Source: Sclerotiophoma versabilis (Eukaryota > Ascomycota > Dothideomycetes > Pleosporales > Didymellaceae). Taken from it: a stretch of 64,000 nucleotides of DNA. Shown piece after piece: positions 1 to 13,250 of this stretch. Numbering within the stretch: the stretch's first letter is position 1; each line of letters begins with the position of its first letter. The position numbers and the translations under genes were made by a program. The notes beneath the pieces were generated by a model that saw only the letters and a program-made list of their open reading frames with translations, ran no database searches and was not told the DNA's origin. The stretch is taken from positions 1 to 64,000 of the forward strand of contig JAAROD010000076.1 in assembly GCA_012274445.1 (NCBI GenBank). The letters are read 5' to 3'.

Positions 1-3000
1 TATTCTTATAAACCTTCTATTACTTTCTTTTTATACACCTACCTATAGCTACTTACTTACTATTCTCTTAATCTAATTATAAACTTTTCTTCTATTTTTA
101 TCTTCTTATTTCTTTCTAAATCTACTTTATATATTTTTTTCTCTTCTATAAATATTTTCTTTATAACTCTTTCTTTTCTTCTTTTTCTTACTTTTCTATA
201 CTTACTCTTCTTATTCTTTCTTATTTAACTAGAACTCTTCTCTTTATTTTAGCTATTTTAATACCTATATTCTATTTTTTCTACTTACTTTATCTTCTTC
301 TTCTTTATTTTACTATATATTATCTGCTTCTAACTATACTTCTTATAGAATAGTATAATCTAAATAGTAATAACTATTATATTGCTAAAATATTCTCTCT
401 AAACTTATACTTTATACTATCTTCTAAGCTACTCTATATATTTCTTCTAGTCTCTACTAAACTCCTCTGTATACCTACACTACCTAATTATCTATATTCT
501 CTTCTTCTACTCTACTACTGCTTTTATAAGCAGTACTACTATATTTAGCTATTAATACCTCTTAGCTATATTCTTACTTATTATATAGTACTTCTAACTA
601 ATCTAGTACTACTAGTAGCTATAACTTCTACCTCTATTCTATATACTCTATTAGAATATATCTAGTTTCTTCTCTATAAGCCTAGTGTGCGCTGTATAAT
701 CTCTTACTATATACTTCTACTACTTACCTACTTCTAACTCTTTTATTCTAATTAGCTAGTATACTATATACCTTTCTTATACCTTATTAAGCACCTCTTA
801 CACCTACTACTATTCTACGCTTACCTCTCTCTGCTTATCTTGCTACTCTTAAGCCTCTTTTCTATATTAGTTATACCTAGCTATTTCTAAGTTATTATAC
901 TCTACCTACTTACTATCTAAGTAGCTGCTTATTAGCTCTTATTAACACCTACTACTAATAATAAACATCTCTATTACCTGCACGTCTAAGTTACTACTCT
1001 TCTGCTTTATTATCTACTCTACCTTACTCTTTTCTACTAGTACTACTATATCTACTCTCTTACTAGCTTACCTACCTTACCTACTCTCCTATATATAATT
1101 AATTATACTCTATAGTATCTCTATATATAGTATATATATAATTTCTAGAAAGTTAACTCTTATGCCTAGCGCTAATATAGCTATAATTAGCTCTCTATTC
1201 TTAAGCTACTACTTTAGTTACTCTACTTACTCTAAGTTACTAGCGTAATAGTATATGCACCTAAGTACCTTAGCTAGCTCTTTATACTACTACTTACTAT
1301 AGTAGTATACTATACTCTTCTCTTCTCTATTAAGTAGTAGCTACTACTGTTTTTAATATATTACTAGCGCTATCTTCTAAGCCTTACTACGCTTATACTA
1401 TAATATATAGTACTGCGTGTTTAGCTAGACTGTGCTTACCTAGATATATATTATGCATAGAAGCAGTATGCTTATTACTAGCTTACTTTCTCTTACTAGC
1501 AGGAGTGTTACTGTAAGCAGCATAATTAGACACAGCAGCAGCTAGAGATTCTTTAGTAGTACTAGCTTTAGCCGCTAGTTACTTAATATAATAACTAGAT
1601 AATACTTATCTACTACTACTTACTATAGTAAGCTCTTTCTGCTAAGCATATTTATATACTCTAAGAAGTTACTATTACTTATAGTGTTCTCTGCAGTATC
1701 TGCGCTAACTATAATAATAGTAGCTAGGCTACTCTTACTATACTTCTACTCTATATAGTTAATACTATACTTCTATATCTAGTTTACTAGATTCTTAATA
1801 AGTGCTTAGTATAGCACTATAACTACTATTACTCTAGTATTATCTATATAAGCTAGCACGCTAAATAGTAAGCTCTTACCTCTACCTATTAGTAGTATAA
1901 TAATAAGCAGCGTCTACCTATTAATTACTATGTGCAGTACTAGCTTCTACTTTATAAATTAAAATCTAATATTCTACTAACTAAGTACTTACTATATTAC
2001 CTTATAGACTACCTTCTCTTTCTTACTTCTATATAGTAATATAGCTTCTCTACTCTAACTATTCTTATTTCTATTATTATTATTACTATTAATACTACTA
2101 TGCCTATATTTCTTTACTCTTCTTATTAAATTAATATTATCTATCTAAGTCTACTATAGCGCTGCCTGCTTTCTATCTAGCCCTAAGAAGTAGTACTATA
2201 TTATACTAAGTAGCTAGAACGCTTTAATTAAGCGCACGCTAAGATGCTTAATAATATTAATTAGTATACTATAGTTACCTACTCTAATTACTATTATTCT
2301 TGTATTCTGCAGCTCTATTACGTCCTCTCTATCCTTATCTACCTTAGCCTTATCTACCTTACTAACCTTATCTTAATAGCCCTTACTAAACTGCTTACCT
2401 ATAATAACTTAACTAATACTAATAGCTATATACTAGTAGCTAAGTATATGCAGTAGTACTCTAAGCCTCTTACTAGTCTCTTACCTTAGCGCCTATGTTA
2501 GTTAATTAGTCCTCTATAGGCTCTGCTTATCTGCCTATATATAGTTACTAAAGCTGCTGCTAAGCACCTATATAGTAAGATACTTATAGAATAGCTATAA
2601 GTATACTAAGTATAGTACTATTACCTGCTCTAGCTATAGTAGCAAGAAGCACAGTACTACCTTTAGCTTATCCTACTACAACTGTAACTTATAATAGTAG
2701 ATAACTATTATTACCTACCTGTCTATAATAAAGATATTATAGTTCTATAGTAGCCTATTATAATACTATATTATTATAATCTTTAACTCTCTACCTAGCT
2801 ATCTAGATATTATATATATACAAACTATTAGCAGTATTAAGAAGTAGTCTATATAATATAAGTATTACTTAACCTACTTTATATTCTACTACTCTTTACT
2901 TAACTATAGTCTATAGCTCTACTTAGTCTACTTAGCCTATATTAGTATCTACTCTAGCTTATTCTAAAGACTATTATTATAGTACTATATAAAAGATATA

Positions 3001-4150
3001 CTCTACTATTTAAATATAATATTATTAATAAGTATATCTAGCTTAATAGTAAACTACTCTTTTACTCTTATTATCTAGAATAGTTCCTCTTATAGTATCT
3101 ACTTTACTTTAGATACTATATCCTGCACTATCTTATAGAAGCAGCTAATATAAATCTGCTAGCTGTGTAAGTAGAAGATCTTCTTATCCTTTAACTAGTA
3201 CGCATTACTTAAATTACTAGCTACTAGTATAATATACTTACTATAAGCTAGTAAGCTAAGTGCCTTACTTATTAGGCTGTATAAGCTGTTTAATAAATAC
3301 TTCTTTCTATACTCTAAGAAGCGCTTATAATTCTTATTAGTCTACTTATTATAGTATATAGATAGAAGTAACTTCTTTATACTAAGCATGCATATATAGT
3401 AAACTATACCTACTAGTATATATAAGTAGTTCTTTACTATATATAAGTAGTTTATATTACTATTAATACCTAGTATAGTAAGAAAGTAAATAAGTCTACT
3501 ACTAAATAGCTTATTACCTATTATTATAAAGAAGAATAATATAAGCAAGTTTAGTAGTACTTTAAGCTAAGTATTATACTAAGCGCTGCGCTATACTTTA
3601 TTATTAGCGTTAGTATTAGTATTATAGTCTAATATGTTCTATAGTATTACTATAAGCTTCTTCTACTTAACTACTTAGTAGAATAGCTCTTGCGCGTCTT
3701 TTATTAAGTCCTTCTCTCTTTAGCTGCTACTTAGAACGTTTACTAGTTAGCTACTATTAGTATTAGAGAAGTTATTATTATTCTCTTCCTCTTCTTCTTC
3801 TTCCTCTTCCTCTTCTTCTTTCTCTTTCTCTTCTTTTAAGCTATCTTTATTACTCTTATTATCTTTATTACTACTCTTATTACTACCTTCCTATACTACT
3901 ATTCTTACCTCTATATTAGCTATAAAGCGTAGAGTATAGTAGATAAATTTAACTATATAGCTAGCATAGTAGGCCTAACTCTCTAGGTTCTATAGTTAAG
4001 CTATAGGCTACTAATTAATCTTCTATTACTTTACGCTTCTTAGCTACTACCTTATCTCTTATATAAGTATTAACAGCCCCTTAACACTTCTCTCTACTAG
4101 CAGCTCTGTTAGCTTTACTACTTACTATAGCTTCTTCTTACCTTAATTAG
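1..4150 (-). pseudogene. RIP-degraded RecQ-like helicase relic, telomere-linked-helicase type
   Basis: No open frame survives, but the minus strand read through its stops gives ordered helicase motifs. Near 1,860-1,910 there is a Walker A core GRGKSLLFS, with GKS at 1,872-1,880. Near 1,595-1,620 the frame reads VVVDKYYLV, the expected decay of a DECH box (VVVDECHLV). At 1,050-1,091 it reads QESR*GR*ASKRVDIVVLV, matching RecQ motif VI (QESGRAGRxG). Upstream at 2,165-2,330 is a conserved-looking block ending YYFLGLDRKQ. A CT-rich tract at 3,781-3,838 would encode a Glu-rich segment on this strand. The order fits fungal telomere-linked RecQ-like helicases, which have an N-terminal region before the helicase core. 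Ends are approximate and the C-terminus may lie left of the window. The helicase call is firm; the telomere-linked subtype is an inference. Confidence 0.6.
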
Positions 4151-5039
4151 GCAGCTAGGTCTAATGCGCAAGATATATTAGATTATAGCTAGCAAAGTGC
4201 TCTAGCTAGCCTATTTGCTTAAACTAGCTAGTTTTATCTATCTTTGCAACTTTAGTGTCTATAACCTATGCCTTCTCTTTATATATATATTTTATTAGCT
4301 TCTATTCTACTAGCTGCTCTCTAATAATATCTATTATTTTATAGAGGTTAGATAGTATATAATTATTATCTACTACCTTAATAATAAAGTATTACTAGAG
4401 CCTGCTAGTTTAGAAGAACGTCTGCGCCTTTACCTTCTTACAGAGTCTAATATCTTTACTACTCTAAGCTGTCTAGTATATATTATTATAGTGCTTCTAT
4501 ATTCTAATCTTATTTACAGTATAGAAGCTGTAGTTACTAGTAATCCTGTATTAATAGACGTCTAACAGCTTACCTAGCTACTTAATTAGTAGCCCTAATA
4601 GCGTAGGTAGCTTAACGTCTTATAGTATAGTAATCTACTATTACTAGTAGTACTCTATAATTAATTTTCTCTCTTTACTTACTATACAGTGCTAGTTGCA
4701 TAAGTATATATTAATATTTTATATACCTATAGCATACTTCTTATAGATTAGTACCTAATAGCGCTAGAGATAGTAGAAGTACTCTTATATATTATTAATT
4801 ATTATCTTACTTACGCGCAGTTACTTATAGTGCTGCGTTATAGTTAATATTACAGGTAGCTGTATGTTCTAGTAGAACTCTATACTTAGTAAGTTAACTC
4901 TAAGAAACCTCTAAGATTAACTCTAAGTATAGTAATATAAGCTAAGAAATATAGAAATAAAAGTTATAGTATAGTAGAGTAGATAATTTCTAGTAGGTTT
5001 TATACAGAGCGTATTCTGTAAGCAGTACAGCTTAGAGGT
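4151..5039. other. AT-rich RIP-type sequence between relics
   Basis: This stretch is A+T-rich with few CpA steps and stops in every frame. It should hold the N-terminal half of the pogo-like transposase that becomes readable downstream, but I could not recognise its DNA-binding domain. No intact gene is visible. Confidence 0.5.
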
Positions 5040-6064
5040 ATAATTAGAGGTTAGAGATATAATATTTACTCTCTATAGTAGGCCTAATTTAGTTGTGTAA
5101 CTCTAACACTACACCTATTCCTATAATAATTAGGCCTAAGTATGCGCGTTCTATAGGTTAGATAGTTTAGCTAGGTAATAGAAAGTAGATAATAGTTATA
5201 TAGAGTATTAATACTAAAGGTTAGGCTATTTTACTCTTTATTATTTTTAAGGTATACTACTACCTCTGTTTCTAGTATAAAGAAGAGAACCTACTATAGA
5301 ATTAGAAAATTAGAGTTTCTAATAATAGCTAAACTACTAATAAGCTTAGTCTAAACTAGCTAAAGTATTTAAATGCGTATATAAAAAAGTATACTATTAG
5401 TACCTACTAACTACTAGTTATTAATAGCTATAAGAACTATAACTTACTTAAATTCTAGTAATACTATAAGAATAATAAGATTATTACTACCTATATACCT
5501 TCTTACTTATTATACCTTCTATAGCCTCTTAATATAGATTATTTTACTTCTTTAAAGAAGGTATATAGGTACTAAGCTAAAAACCTTATCTATAACTAGA
5601 TTAACTATATTATAAAGGTTAAGTTTCTACTCTACTTTATAGTAGCCTTAAAGGCTTTATTTACCTTTAGTAATATCTAAGAAGAGTTCTAAAGCGCTAG
5701 TTTAGTTCTCTTTAACCTAAAATAGGTTATTTTAACTCTTAATATAAAGCTATATACTCTATTACTATAACTTTCTAATAATAATACGCTTTAGTAGTTA
5801 TAAACTTCTAGTAATACTTTAGAACTTAGGTTATAATTAATACTTATAAAGATAAGAAGTTAGAAGTATATAAATAGCTTACCTATCTTTATAGTTAAGG
5901 TGTTTAAGAAGGTATTAAAGAAAGTAGTAATAATTATATATAAGCTAGTATTAGTATAATAGAAGATTACTAAGCTTTAAGTAGTAAATAAAGCTACTTT
6001 ATACTAGAAGTTATATAAGAGAAAGTAAATTAAAGTAAAAGAGACCTTTATAGTTAAAGAGAGC
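5040..6064 (+). pseudogene. pogo/Fot1-like DDE transposase relic, 5' portion
   Basis: Reading through stops, the plus strand gives the DDE core of a Tc1/mariner-superfamily pogo (Fot1-like) transposase. Around 5,215-5,260 it reads like PPFIIFKG. Around 5,305-5,345 it reads VSNNGWTTNELSLNWLK after correcting G-to-A changes. Around 5,420-5,450 is the second acidic site LLVVNGYKSHN (expected LLVVDGHxSHN), and around 5,520-5,560 the third, QPLNID*F (expected QPLDVGCF). It continues through the familiar C-terminal region and stops exactly where the LTR retrotransposon begins at 6,065. The rest of the frame resumes after that element at 13,063. The changes are those expected from RIP. The intact element would have moved by cut-and-paste using its own terminal inverted repeats, which I could not locate. 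Confidence 0.72.
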
Positions 6065-6562
6065 TGTTATAATTCTATATAGATAAAGTAGTATAGTAAT
6101 TAAGTAGCTAACTAGAGCTCTTACTTATAAGCTAGAGTAGAGCTAAGAAGAATTTCTCTTTATACAGTTACGTAACATACTTATTAATAAGTATAATATA
6201 TATAACCTACTTATTAATAAGTATTATATATTATTACTTATTAATAAGTAATACTATATATCTTATTAGACTAACTCTAGTTACTTATTAATAAGTATTA
6301 TCTTCTAGTAAGTATATAGTTAGTAGAAATATAACTCTTATAGTTTATATTTAACTTAGTTAATTAAGTTTATCTTTAGAATCTTAACTCTAACTCTTAA
6401 GCTAGATAGTCTACTCTATACTACTTATTATTATCCTCTATTATTATAGTATTTTACTAGGTAATAACTCTAACTCTTATAGACCTTTCTATACTAGCGC
6501 TTATTTTTAAGAACTAATATAAATAGTACTTATAAGCTTTACTTAAAAGTATAACTTTAATA
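6065..6562 (+). repeat. 5' LTR of the Gypsy element
   Basis: This LTR matches 12,565-13,062 nearly base for base. It contains several ACTTATTAATAAGTA palindromic units (about 6,180-6,300). Comparison with the less mutated LTR piece at 14,499-15,091, which ends AACTTCAACA, shows that the TTTAATA end here is a RIP product of TTCAACA. Confidence 0.92.
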
Positions 6563-6649
6563 CTTTAAACACTTCTTAAGATAAGTACTACTTTAGGATC
6601 CTATACTACTTCTAGTAACTCTAATATATTATATAACTATATTAATAAT

Positions 6650-7560
6650 AACCTTAAAATAGATAAAGAATTAAATAGAGGTATAATAACCTCTATATCT
6701 ATAAGTATATATCTAGTAGCTAAGCCTAAAACCTTTAATAGTACTTATAAGAAACTAGAAGACTAGCTTATTAAATTTAACTTCTTCTTTATATTCTAGA
6801 AAGAATATATCTCTAAGAAGAAATATATAATACTTATCTTTATATTTATAAAAGACTATATATTTATATAGATTAAACTCTTTATTTAGTATTACTATAG
6901 AGAAGAAATATCTACTAATATTAATATATAGATTAAAATCTTTAACCTATTTAAGAAATAGATATACTAAGTATTTAGAGTATATAATAAACTAACTATT
7001 ATATATTATAATATCTAACGCATTAAGTAAACTATATTAGCTACTAACTATACTGCTAAGTTTTAGCAGCTAGCTATATATACTAGCTAGGATAACACTA
7101 TATTAATAATAATATTCTAATAAGGATTAAAGCTATAAGTTAAGAAGAAACTAATATAAACTACTGCGTCTACTAATAACTTTAACTCTTTAGTTAATAT
7201 AGTAATTAATATTAATATTAAGCTATATAAACTATAATAGAAATTATAGGAAGACCTACGTGCATAAGTAGCAGCTTACACTACTTACCTACCCCTATAT
7301 AATCTATAGCGTAATAACCTTAACTAAGAAACCTATAGAGAAAATTACTACTAGCTAAATACTAAACGCTAGGTGTATAATAGTACTAGTAGTAGTTACT
7401 ATAGACTAGAGGCTATAGACCTGTCTAACATTAATAAAAGACTAGAACTAAGATAGAACTAGAAAAGCAAGGGTAGTAATAGAAAGAATAAGTCTAGTAT
7501 AACTTATTATAGTTATAGTAAGTAAGGCTACTATACTAAGAATTATTAATTAAAGAATAA
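6650..7560 (+). pseudogene. Degenerate gag of the Gypsy element
   Basis: Stops interrupt every frame, but the read-through plus strand resembles a Ty3-type gag: a block like PKTFNSTYKKLEDQLIKF, then a capsid-like helical region. At 7,502-7,546 it reads TYYSYSK*GYYTKNY, which is CxxC-x4-H-x4-C with Cys and His codons changed by C-to-T or G-to-A (TGC to TAT, CAC to TAC). This zinc knuckle would bind RNA during particle assembly. A diverged relative of the same gag is found inverted at about 13,300-13,960. Confidence 0.7.
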
Positions 7561-8719
7561 AGTAGTTTAATAACTTAATATACTTACTTATAAAGATACA
7601 GATACTAGTAATAAATAGAAAATTCTTACTAATAATATAGAATATCTTATAGAAGACTCTAAGACTAGATCTAATAATAATTATATTATACTATCTAATA
7701 AGGATATATAGAATGTCTAAAGCTAAGCACCTATACTATACTAAGAGTTAGATAAATAGTAGCAGTACCTATAAGACCTAACAGGATAACTATTAGTATA
7801 GATAGAATAAGTATATAAATAAGAATTAAAAGTATATAGATATAAGTAGCCTATAATATCCTAATAACTATATAACACAGCTAAATAAGAAGTAGATAGA
7901 GGTATTATCTATACCTCTAATAATAAAGAGAATTAGTATAATCTAGATATATAAGAGTTTAATAAATATATAGATATAAACCTAGCATATTAAGAAATCT
8001 AAGATAATAATACTACCTTCTAGGAGAACTATAATTAGATTACTAAGAGCATTAATAAGAAACTATAATAAATAGCACTTTAAACTTATATAGAATAATA
8101 ATAAGTTAACAACCTAAGTAAATTCTAATAGTATTAGTAGAAATATAATTTTAATAAACTTAGTGCTAGTAACTACGCTATATAATAGAAGCTTAAGTAA
8201 TAAGTAAAAAATAATTAAAGCAGAAATAAGCCTAACTTTAATAGAAAGCTAGTATTACTTCTAAATCTATAACTAGAGTATGCTTTAGACTACTAGAATC
8301 TAAATTATAGAAAGCTATTATAAATAGTATACGTGTATAACGCCTGTTATATATATAAATTAGAAAAACTAGAAAAGAAATAGTTTTTAACTTCTAGTAC
8401 TATATATAGGAAATAATAGTATAATTATAAGAATAATATATATAAAATACACCTCTAGAATAAATATTCTAAGCTATATTTCCTAGGTATAGATAATTAC
8501 TAGGTATTTATATATATATATAATTAGTTATTAATAGCTCCTACTAAAATCTATACTAGCAGTATTACTTTAACCTAAACTATAAGCTGTATAAAGGTAG
8601 TAAGATTATCTATAGATTTAGTAATAAGAAGACTTTTTTAGGTAAATACTAAAAGAGTACTCTACTAAGTAATCTCTTAATACTATTAGAGATAGCTTAC
8701 TTATTAGACTACCTATTAA

Positions 8720-11700
8720 GTTAAATAGAGTAGTATTATTAGCACTCTTAGACTTAGGAGTATAGGCAAACTATATATTCTAGATAGTAATATACTAAGT
8801 AGGCCTTATACTATATATAAAAGAACATACTTATTTACTCTAAGTAGCTAATAGAGAATTAATACTAGAAGAGCTATATATTATATATAAGGTAATAGTA
8901 GCCTTTCTAAAGATATAAGAGTACTATAAGAAACTAACTCTAGACGTCTTTATAAAGGCTACGTATAATATTATACTAGAACTTCTCTAGTTATAGAAGT
9001 ATAATCTAGAAATAAACTAGATATAGAAGAGACTTTTATTAAGATAATATAAATATAGTACTAATATATTAAAGCCTATACAGCGCACATTATAACTAGT
9101 AGATAAGAAGAAGATTAATAATATCTATTTAATATATAAGACGTGCTAAGATAGAGCAGTTAACTGTATAGATAAAGAAAGCCCCTTTATAATAGTTAAA
9201 GAAAATCAGAGTATACCTTCTAGTATACTAGATATATATAGATAGTATATATAGATATTTAAAGAAGAGTTATTTATAAAAGTACTACCTAAGTATTAAC
9301 CTTAGAATTATAAGATTAAACTTAAGAAAGAGAAAAAACTACTCTTTAGGCCTATATACTAGTTATCTAAGAAAGAGCTTAAGATATTATATAAGTATAT
9401 TAAGGAGAACCTTATAAAAGAATTTATTAGAAAATCTAAATCTCTAGCAGAATTCTCTATTCTATTTATACTAAAGAAAGATAGTAAGCTAAGGCTTTAT
9501 ATTAACTACTAGAAGTTAAATAATATTACTATTAAGAATTATTATCTACTACCTAATATATCTAAGTTATAGAACTAGCTATTAGAAGTAAAGTTCCTTA
9601 CTATACTTAATTTATATAGAGTATACAACCTTATATATATAAAGAAAGGTAAAGAATAGAAGATAGTATTTAGAACCTATTATAGTTACTATAAGTATAT
9701 AGTTATACTATTTAGGCTAACTAATATACTAGCAGTATATTAGGTATTAATTAATAATATACTGCAAGCATACCTAGATATTATAGTAGTAGTATACCTT
9801 AATAATATCCTAGTATATAGTAAGATACTAGAAGAATATAAGGTCTATATTTAATAAGTATTAGAATACTTAGTAATAGTAGACCTTAAGCTAAAGCTAG
9901 AGAAGTATAAATAGTATAAGAAAGAAGTAGAGTTTCTTAGCTATATTATAGAAAGATATAGAGTTAAGATAAGTAAAAAGAAGATCTAGGTTATAAAGAA
10001 TTAGCTAACACCTACTATAGTTAAAGAGATTTAAGAATTTCTTAGGTTTATTAACTTTAATTAATACTTTATTAAGAACTAATCTATAAAGGCCTTACTA
10101 CTTATAAGACTTATATAGAAGATTATACTCTTTAAGTAGAAATAAGTATAAGAGAATACTTTCTAATTACTTAAGTAAGTATATATAGAGCCTCCTATAC
10201 TAATTATATTTAAAAGTAGTAAACCTATGCGCCTAGAGATAGATACCTTAGATTTAGTATTAGGAGTATACATTACTTAAGAATAAGATAGTTAATAGCA
10301 CCTAATTACCTACTACTTAAGAAAGTTTATAGTACTAGAGAAATATTATAATATATATAATAAAAAGCTTATAGCTATTATTAATATACTATAATATTAG
10401 AGAGTATATATAGAAAGCTTCTTAGAACTTACTATTTATATAGATTATAAGAACTTAGTATACTTTACTACTACTAAGGTTCTAAACTAATAGTAAGTAT
10501 ACTAGTTAGAAATACTTAGTTAGTATAAGTTTAAGATCCTGTACACACTAGGAAAAGAAAACAGTAGAGTAAACATGCTTAGCTAATACTATAACCTTAT
10601 AGGTAAAAAAATAATTAATAAGTTTACTATTCTTAGAGTTAATAAGAATAGTATATTAGGACTATTAAAGCAGCTTAATTTAGTAATATAAGTCTAATAA
10701 GAATAATATATTCTAGAGTAAGTACTAGAGAAACTTTAGAATAAAGTTATTTTAAAATATTATAATAATATACTATATAAACACCTTAGTATTACTTTTA
10801 CTATAGAACTTACTAAGTAATACTATAAGTTTCCTAATATAAAGAATAAAGTTACTAAGTTTATTAAAAACTATATATAGTACTAATAGAATAAATATAG
10901 TACACACGCTAAGTATAAAGAAGTATAAGTAATAGAGCTACTAACAGTACTATAGATAAATATTATAATAGATTTTATTACACAGCTACTACCTTCTAAG
11001 AACTCTATTATAGAATATACCTATAACTTAATCTTTATTATAGTAGATTAATTTACTAAGTATACTAAAATAATACTATTTAGACATAGCTATACTATAT
11101 AGTAGTTAGCTATAGTATTTATTAACTAGATTATCTACTACTATAGAATACCTAAATTAATTATTAGTAATAGAGATAAGCTTTTTATATTAAACTATTA
11201 GACTATAATACTTACTATATTAGAAACTAAGAAAAAGCTATCTATAGCCTATTATCTATAGATAGATAGATAGATAAAAAGAATAAACTAGACTATAGAA
11301 ATATACCTTTAGATCTATAGTAACTAGAAATAAGACAACTAGCTTTTACTATTACCTATAGCATAAATTATATATAATAATAAGTTATTAGAAGTAATAG
11401 GTATAATACTATTCTTTATAAACTATAGAAGACACCTAAATCTCTTTACTTAATCTCTTAATTACTCTATTTAGATAGAATTAGTAATAGCTTTAGTAGT
11501 TAAGCTAAAGAAAGTATACTAGAAATTACTTAAAAATATTATATAAGCTTAGAAATAAGCTATTTTATATATTAATTAGAAATAAAAAATAGTACCTTAG
11601 CTAAAGAAGAGAGATAAGGTCTATCTTTTTATAAAAAATCTTAGAATATAAAGAGTAATAAAAAAACTAAATAAGGTTAAAGTTAAAATATTTTTTATTT

Positions 11701-11970
11701 CTAAATAAATTAGCCAAGTAAACTATTAACTTAAGCTACCTAAAGATATAAAGATTTATCTAGTATTCTATATCTTACTATTAGAACCTACTAACCTAAG
11801 AATACTAATCTAGAAAGACTTTTACTACTAAGCTAATAGTAATAATAAGTAGGAAGTTAAAAAAATAATAATATATTAGAAAACTAAGAAAGGTATTTAA
11901 TACCTAGTTAAGTAGCTAGAATACCTAGAATTAGAAAATATATAGAAACCTCTAATATACCTTATAAACT
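8720..11970 (+). pseudogene. Degenerate pol: protease, RT, RNase H, integrase, chromodomain
   Basis: The read-through plus strand shows five domains in Gypsy order. A protease-like ALLDLG is near 8,735. Reverse transcriptase spans about 9,480-9,850: FRTYYSYYKYIV, then LFRLTNILAVY, then YLNNILVYSK at 9,794-9,823. The last is the YLDDILVYSK active site with both Asp codons changed to Asn. RNase H (about 10,235-10,440) reads like YYLRKFIVLEKYYNIYNKKL. Integrase (about 10,960-11,400) reads DFITQLLPSK and later IIVD*FTKYT. At about 11,890-11,955 YLVK*LEYLELENI*KP matches a chromodomain (YLVKWxGYxxxxxTWEP). The polyprotein would have copied and integrated the element. In-frame stops and active-site loss make it non-functional. 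Confidence 0.85.
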
Positions 11971-12564
11971 ACTACTAATTAGTATAGACATACTATAATT
12001 TATAATAGACTTCTTAATAAGCCTAAGATTAGCCTAGGTTATAGGTAAAGTATATATACCTATTAATACTACTAGATAATCTATATTCTTAGTAAGATCT
12101 AGTTTACCTAATTTAGCTATCTTATTTACTATATACAGTGCCTTTTACTGCATATAATTCTTAGCTTATCTTAGAATCTTTTTATTTTATAATAACTGCG
12201 TAATAATAGTTACTAATAGAGTCTTATCTTCTTTTACTTTCTTTTTATACTCTTTATAAGTATAATCTAGTAACTTCTATAATATATTAATATAAGGCTT
12301 TCTAGCCTTAGTATATTTAGTATATCTTAAATACTTTATAGTATTTAGTATAATATAGTACTTATAGCTCTTAAAGAAATAATAGTTATAGAGAACTTTA
12401 GAAAAAGTATTAGCTTAATAAATTTCTAGACTAAGTTAAAGGTTATAGGTATAAGAAGATATCTTAATATACTAGTTACTAGATATAAAGATAAGCTTAG
12501 TTTTATATAAGCCTAGATCTTAGTTATATAGTTAAAGAATAAACCTAAAAAAGAAGAAGAATAG

Positions 12565-13062
12565 TGTTATAATCCTGTGCAGACAAAGTAGCATAGTAAT
12601 TAAGTAGCTAACTAGAACTCTTACTTATAAGCTAGAGTAGAGCTAGGAAGAATCTCTCTTTATATAGTTACGTAATATGCTTATTAATAAGTATAATATA
12701 TATAACCTACTTATTAATAAGTATTATATATTATTACTTATTAATAAGTAATACTATATATCTTATTAGACTAACTCTAGTTACTTATTAATAAGTATTA
12801 TCTCCTAGTAAGTAAATAGTTAGTAGGAATATAACTTTTATAGTTTATATTTAACTTAGTTAATTAAGTTTATCTTTAGAATCTTAACTCTAACTCTTAA
12901 GCTAGATAGTCTACTCTATACTACTTATTATTATTTTCTATTATTAAAGTATTTTACTAAGTAATAACTCTAACTCTTATAGACCTTCCTATACTAGCGC
13001 ATATCTCTAAGAACTAATATAAATAGTGCTTATAAGCTTTACTTAAAAGTATAACTTTAATA
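12565..13062 (+). repeat. 3' LTR of the Gypsy element
   Basis: This is the partner of 6,065-6,562 and has the same length and ends. It keeps TGTTATAATCCTGTGCAGAC at its start, slightly less mutated than the 5' LTR (TGTTATAATTCTATATAGAT). The AGAGC target duplication follows at 13,063-13,067. Confidence 0.92.
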
Positions 13063-13250
13063 AGAGCTAGTAAATAACTACTTTTAAAAAGTTTAGAGTA
13101 TATAGTAATAGTAAGAAGTAAAAGAAGAAAGTACGCGCTAAAGAGGCTAAGTTCTCTTAATAATACTATAAACAGTATAGAGAAACTAGGTATAATATAT
13201 AAATATATAAGAATAAAGTAGAAGAGGTTTTTAAGTAATATTAGAAGTTA
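13063..13250 (+). pseudogene. pogo/Fot1-like transposase relic, 3' end with zinc knuckle
   Basis: Directly after the retrotransposon the interrupted transposase frame resumes. Around 13,160-13,220 it reads YYKQYRETRYNI*IYKNKVEEV. This decodes as a CxxC-x3-GHNARTC knuckle, a common C-terminal feature of fungal Fot1/pogo transposases, with Cys to Tyr and His to Tyr RIP changes. With 5,040-6,064 it restores one gene split by the LTR element. Confidence 0.65.

Larger units (their letters stand above)
6065..13062 (+). mobile_element. Full-length Ty3/Gypsy chromovirus, RIP-inactivated
   Basis: This is a complete LTR retrotransposon of 6,998 bp. Two 498-bp LTRs (6,065-6,562 and 12,565-13,062) begin TGTTATAAT and end TTTAATA, the mutated form of TG...CA. 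The 5-bp direct repeat AGAGC at 6,060-6,064 and 13,063-13,067 is a perfect target-site duplication. Between the LTRs the plus strand carries, in order, relics of gag with a zinc knuckle, protease, reverse transcriptase, RNase H, integrase and a chromodomain. That order is Ty3/Gypsy, and the chromodomain makes it a chromovirus. A purine-rich tract just left of the 3' LTR (about 12,547-12,560) is a polypurine-tract candidate. The element inserted into the pogo-like transposase gene, so it is the younger of the two. It carries stops throughout and is dead. Confidence 0.9.

Noticed and set aside
3342..3548. 68-residue minus-strand ORF in the AT-rich block
   Set aside because: Hydrophobic, low-complexity read of RIP-type A+T-rich DNA; no start context or similarity. 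It is inside the helicase relic.
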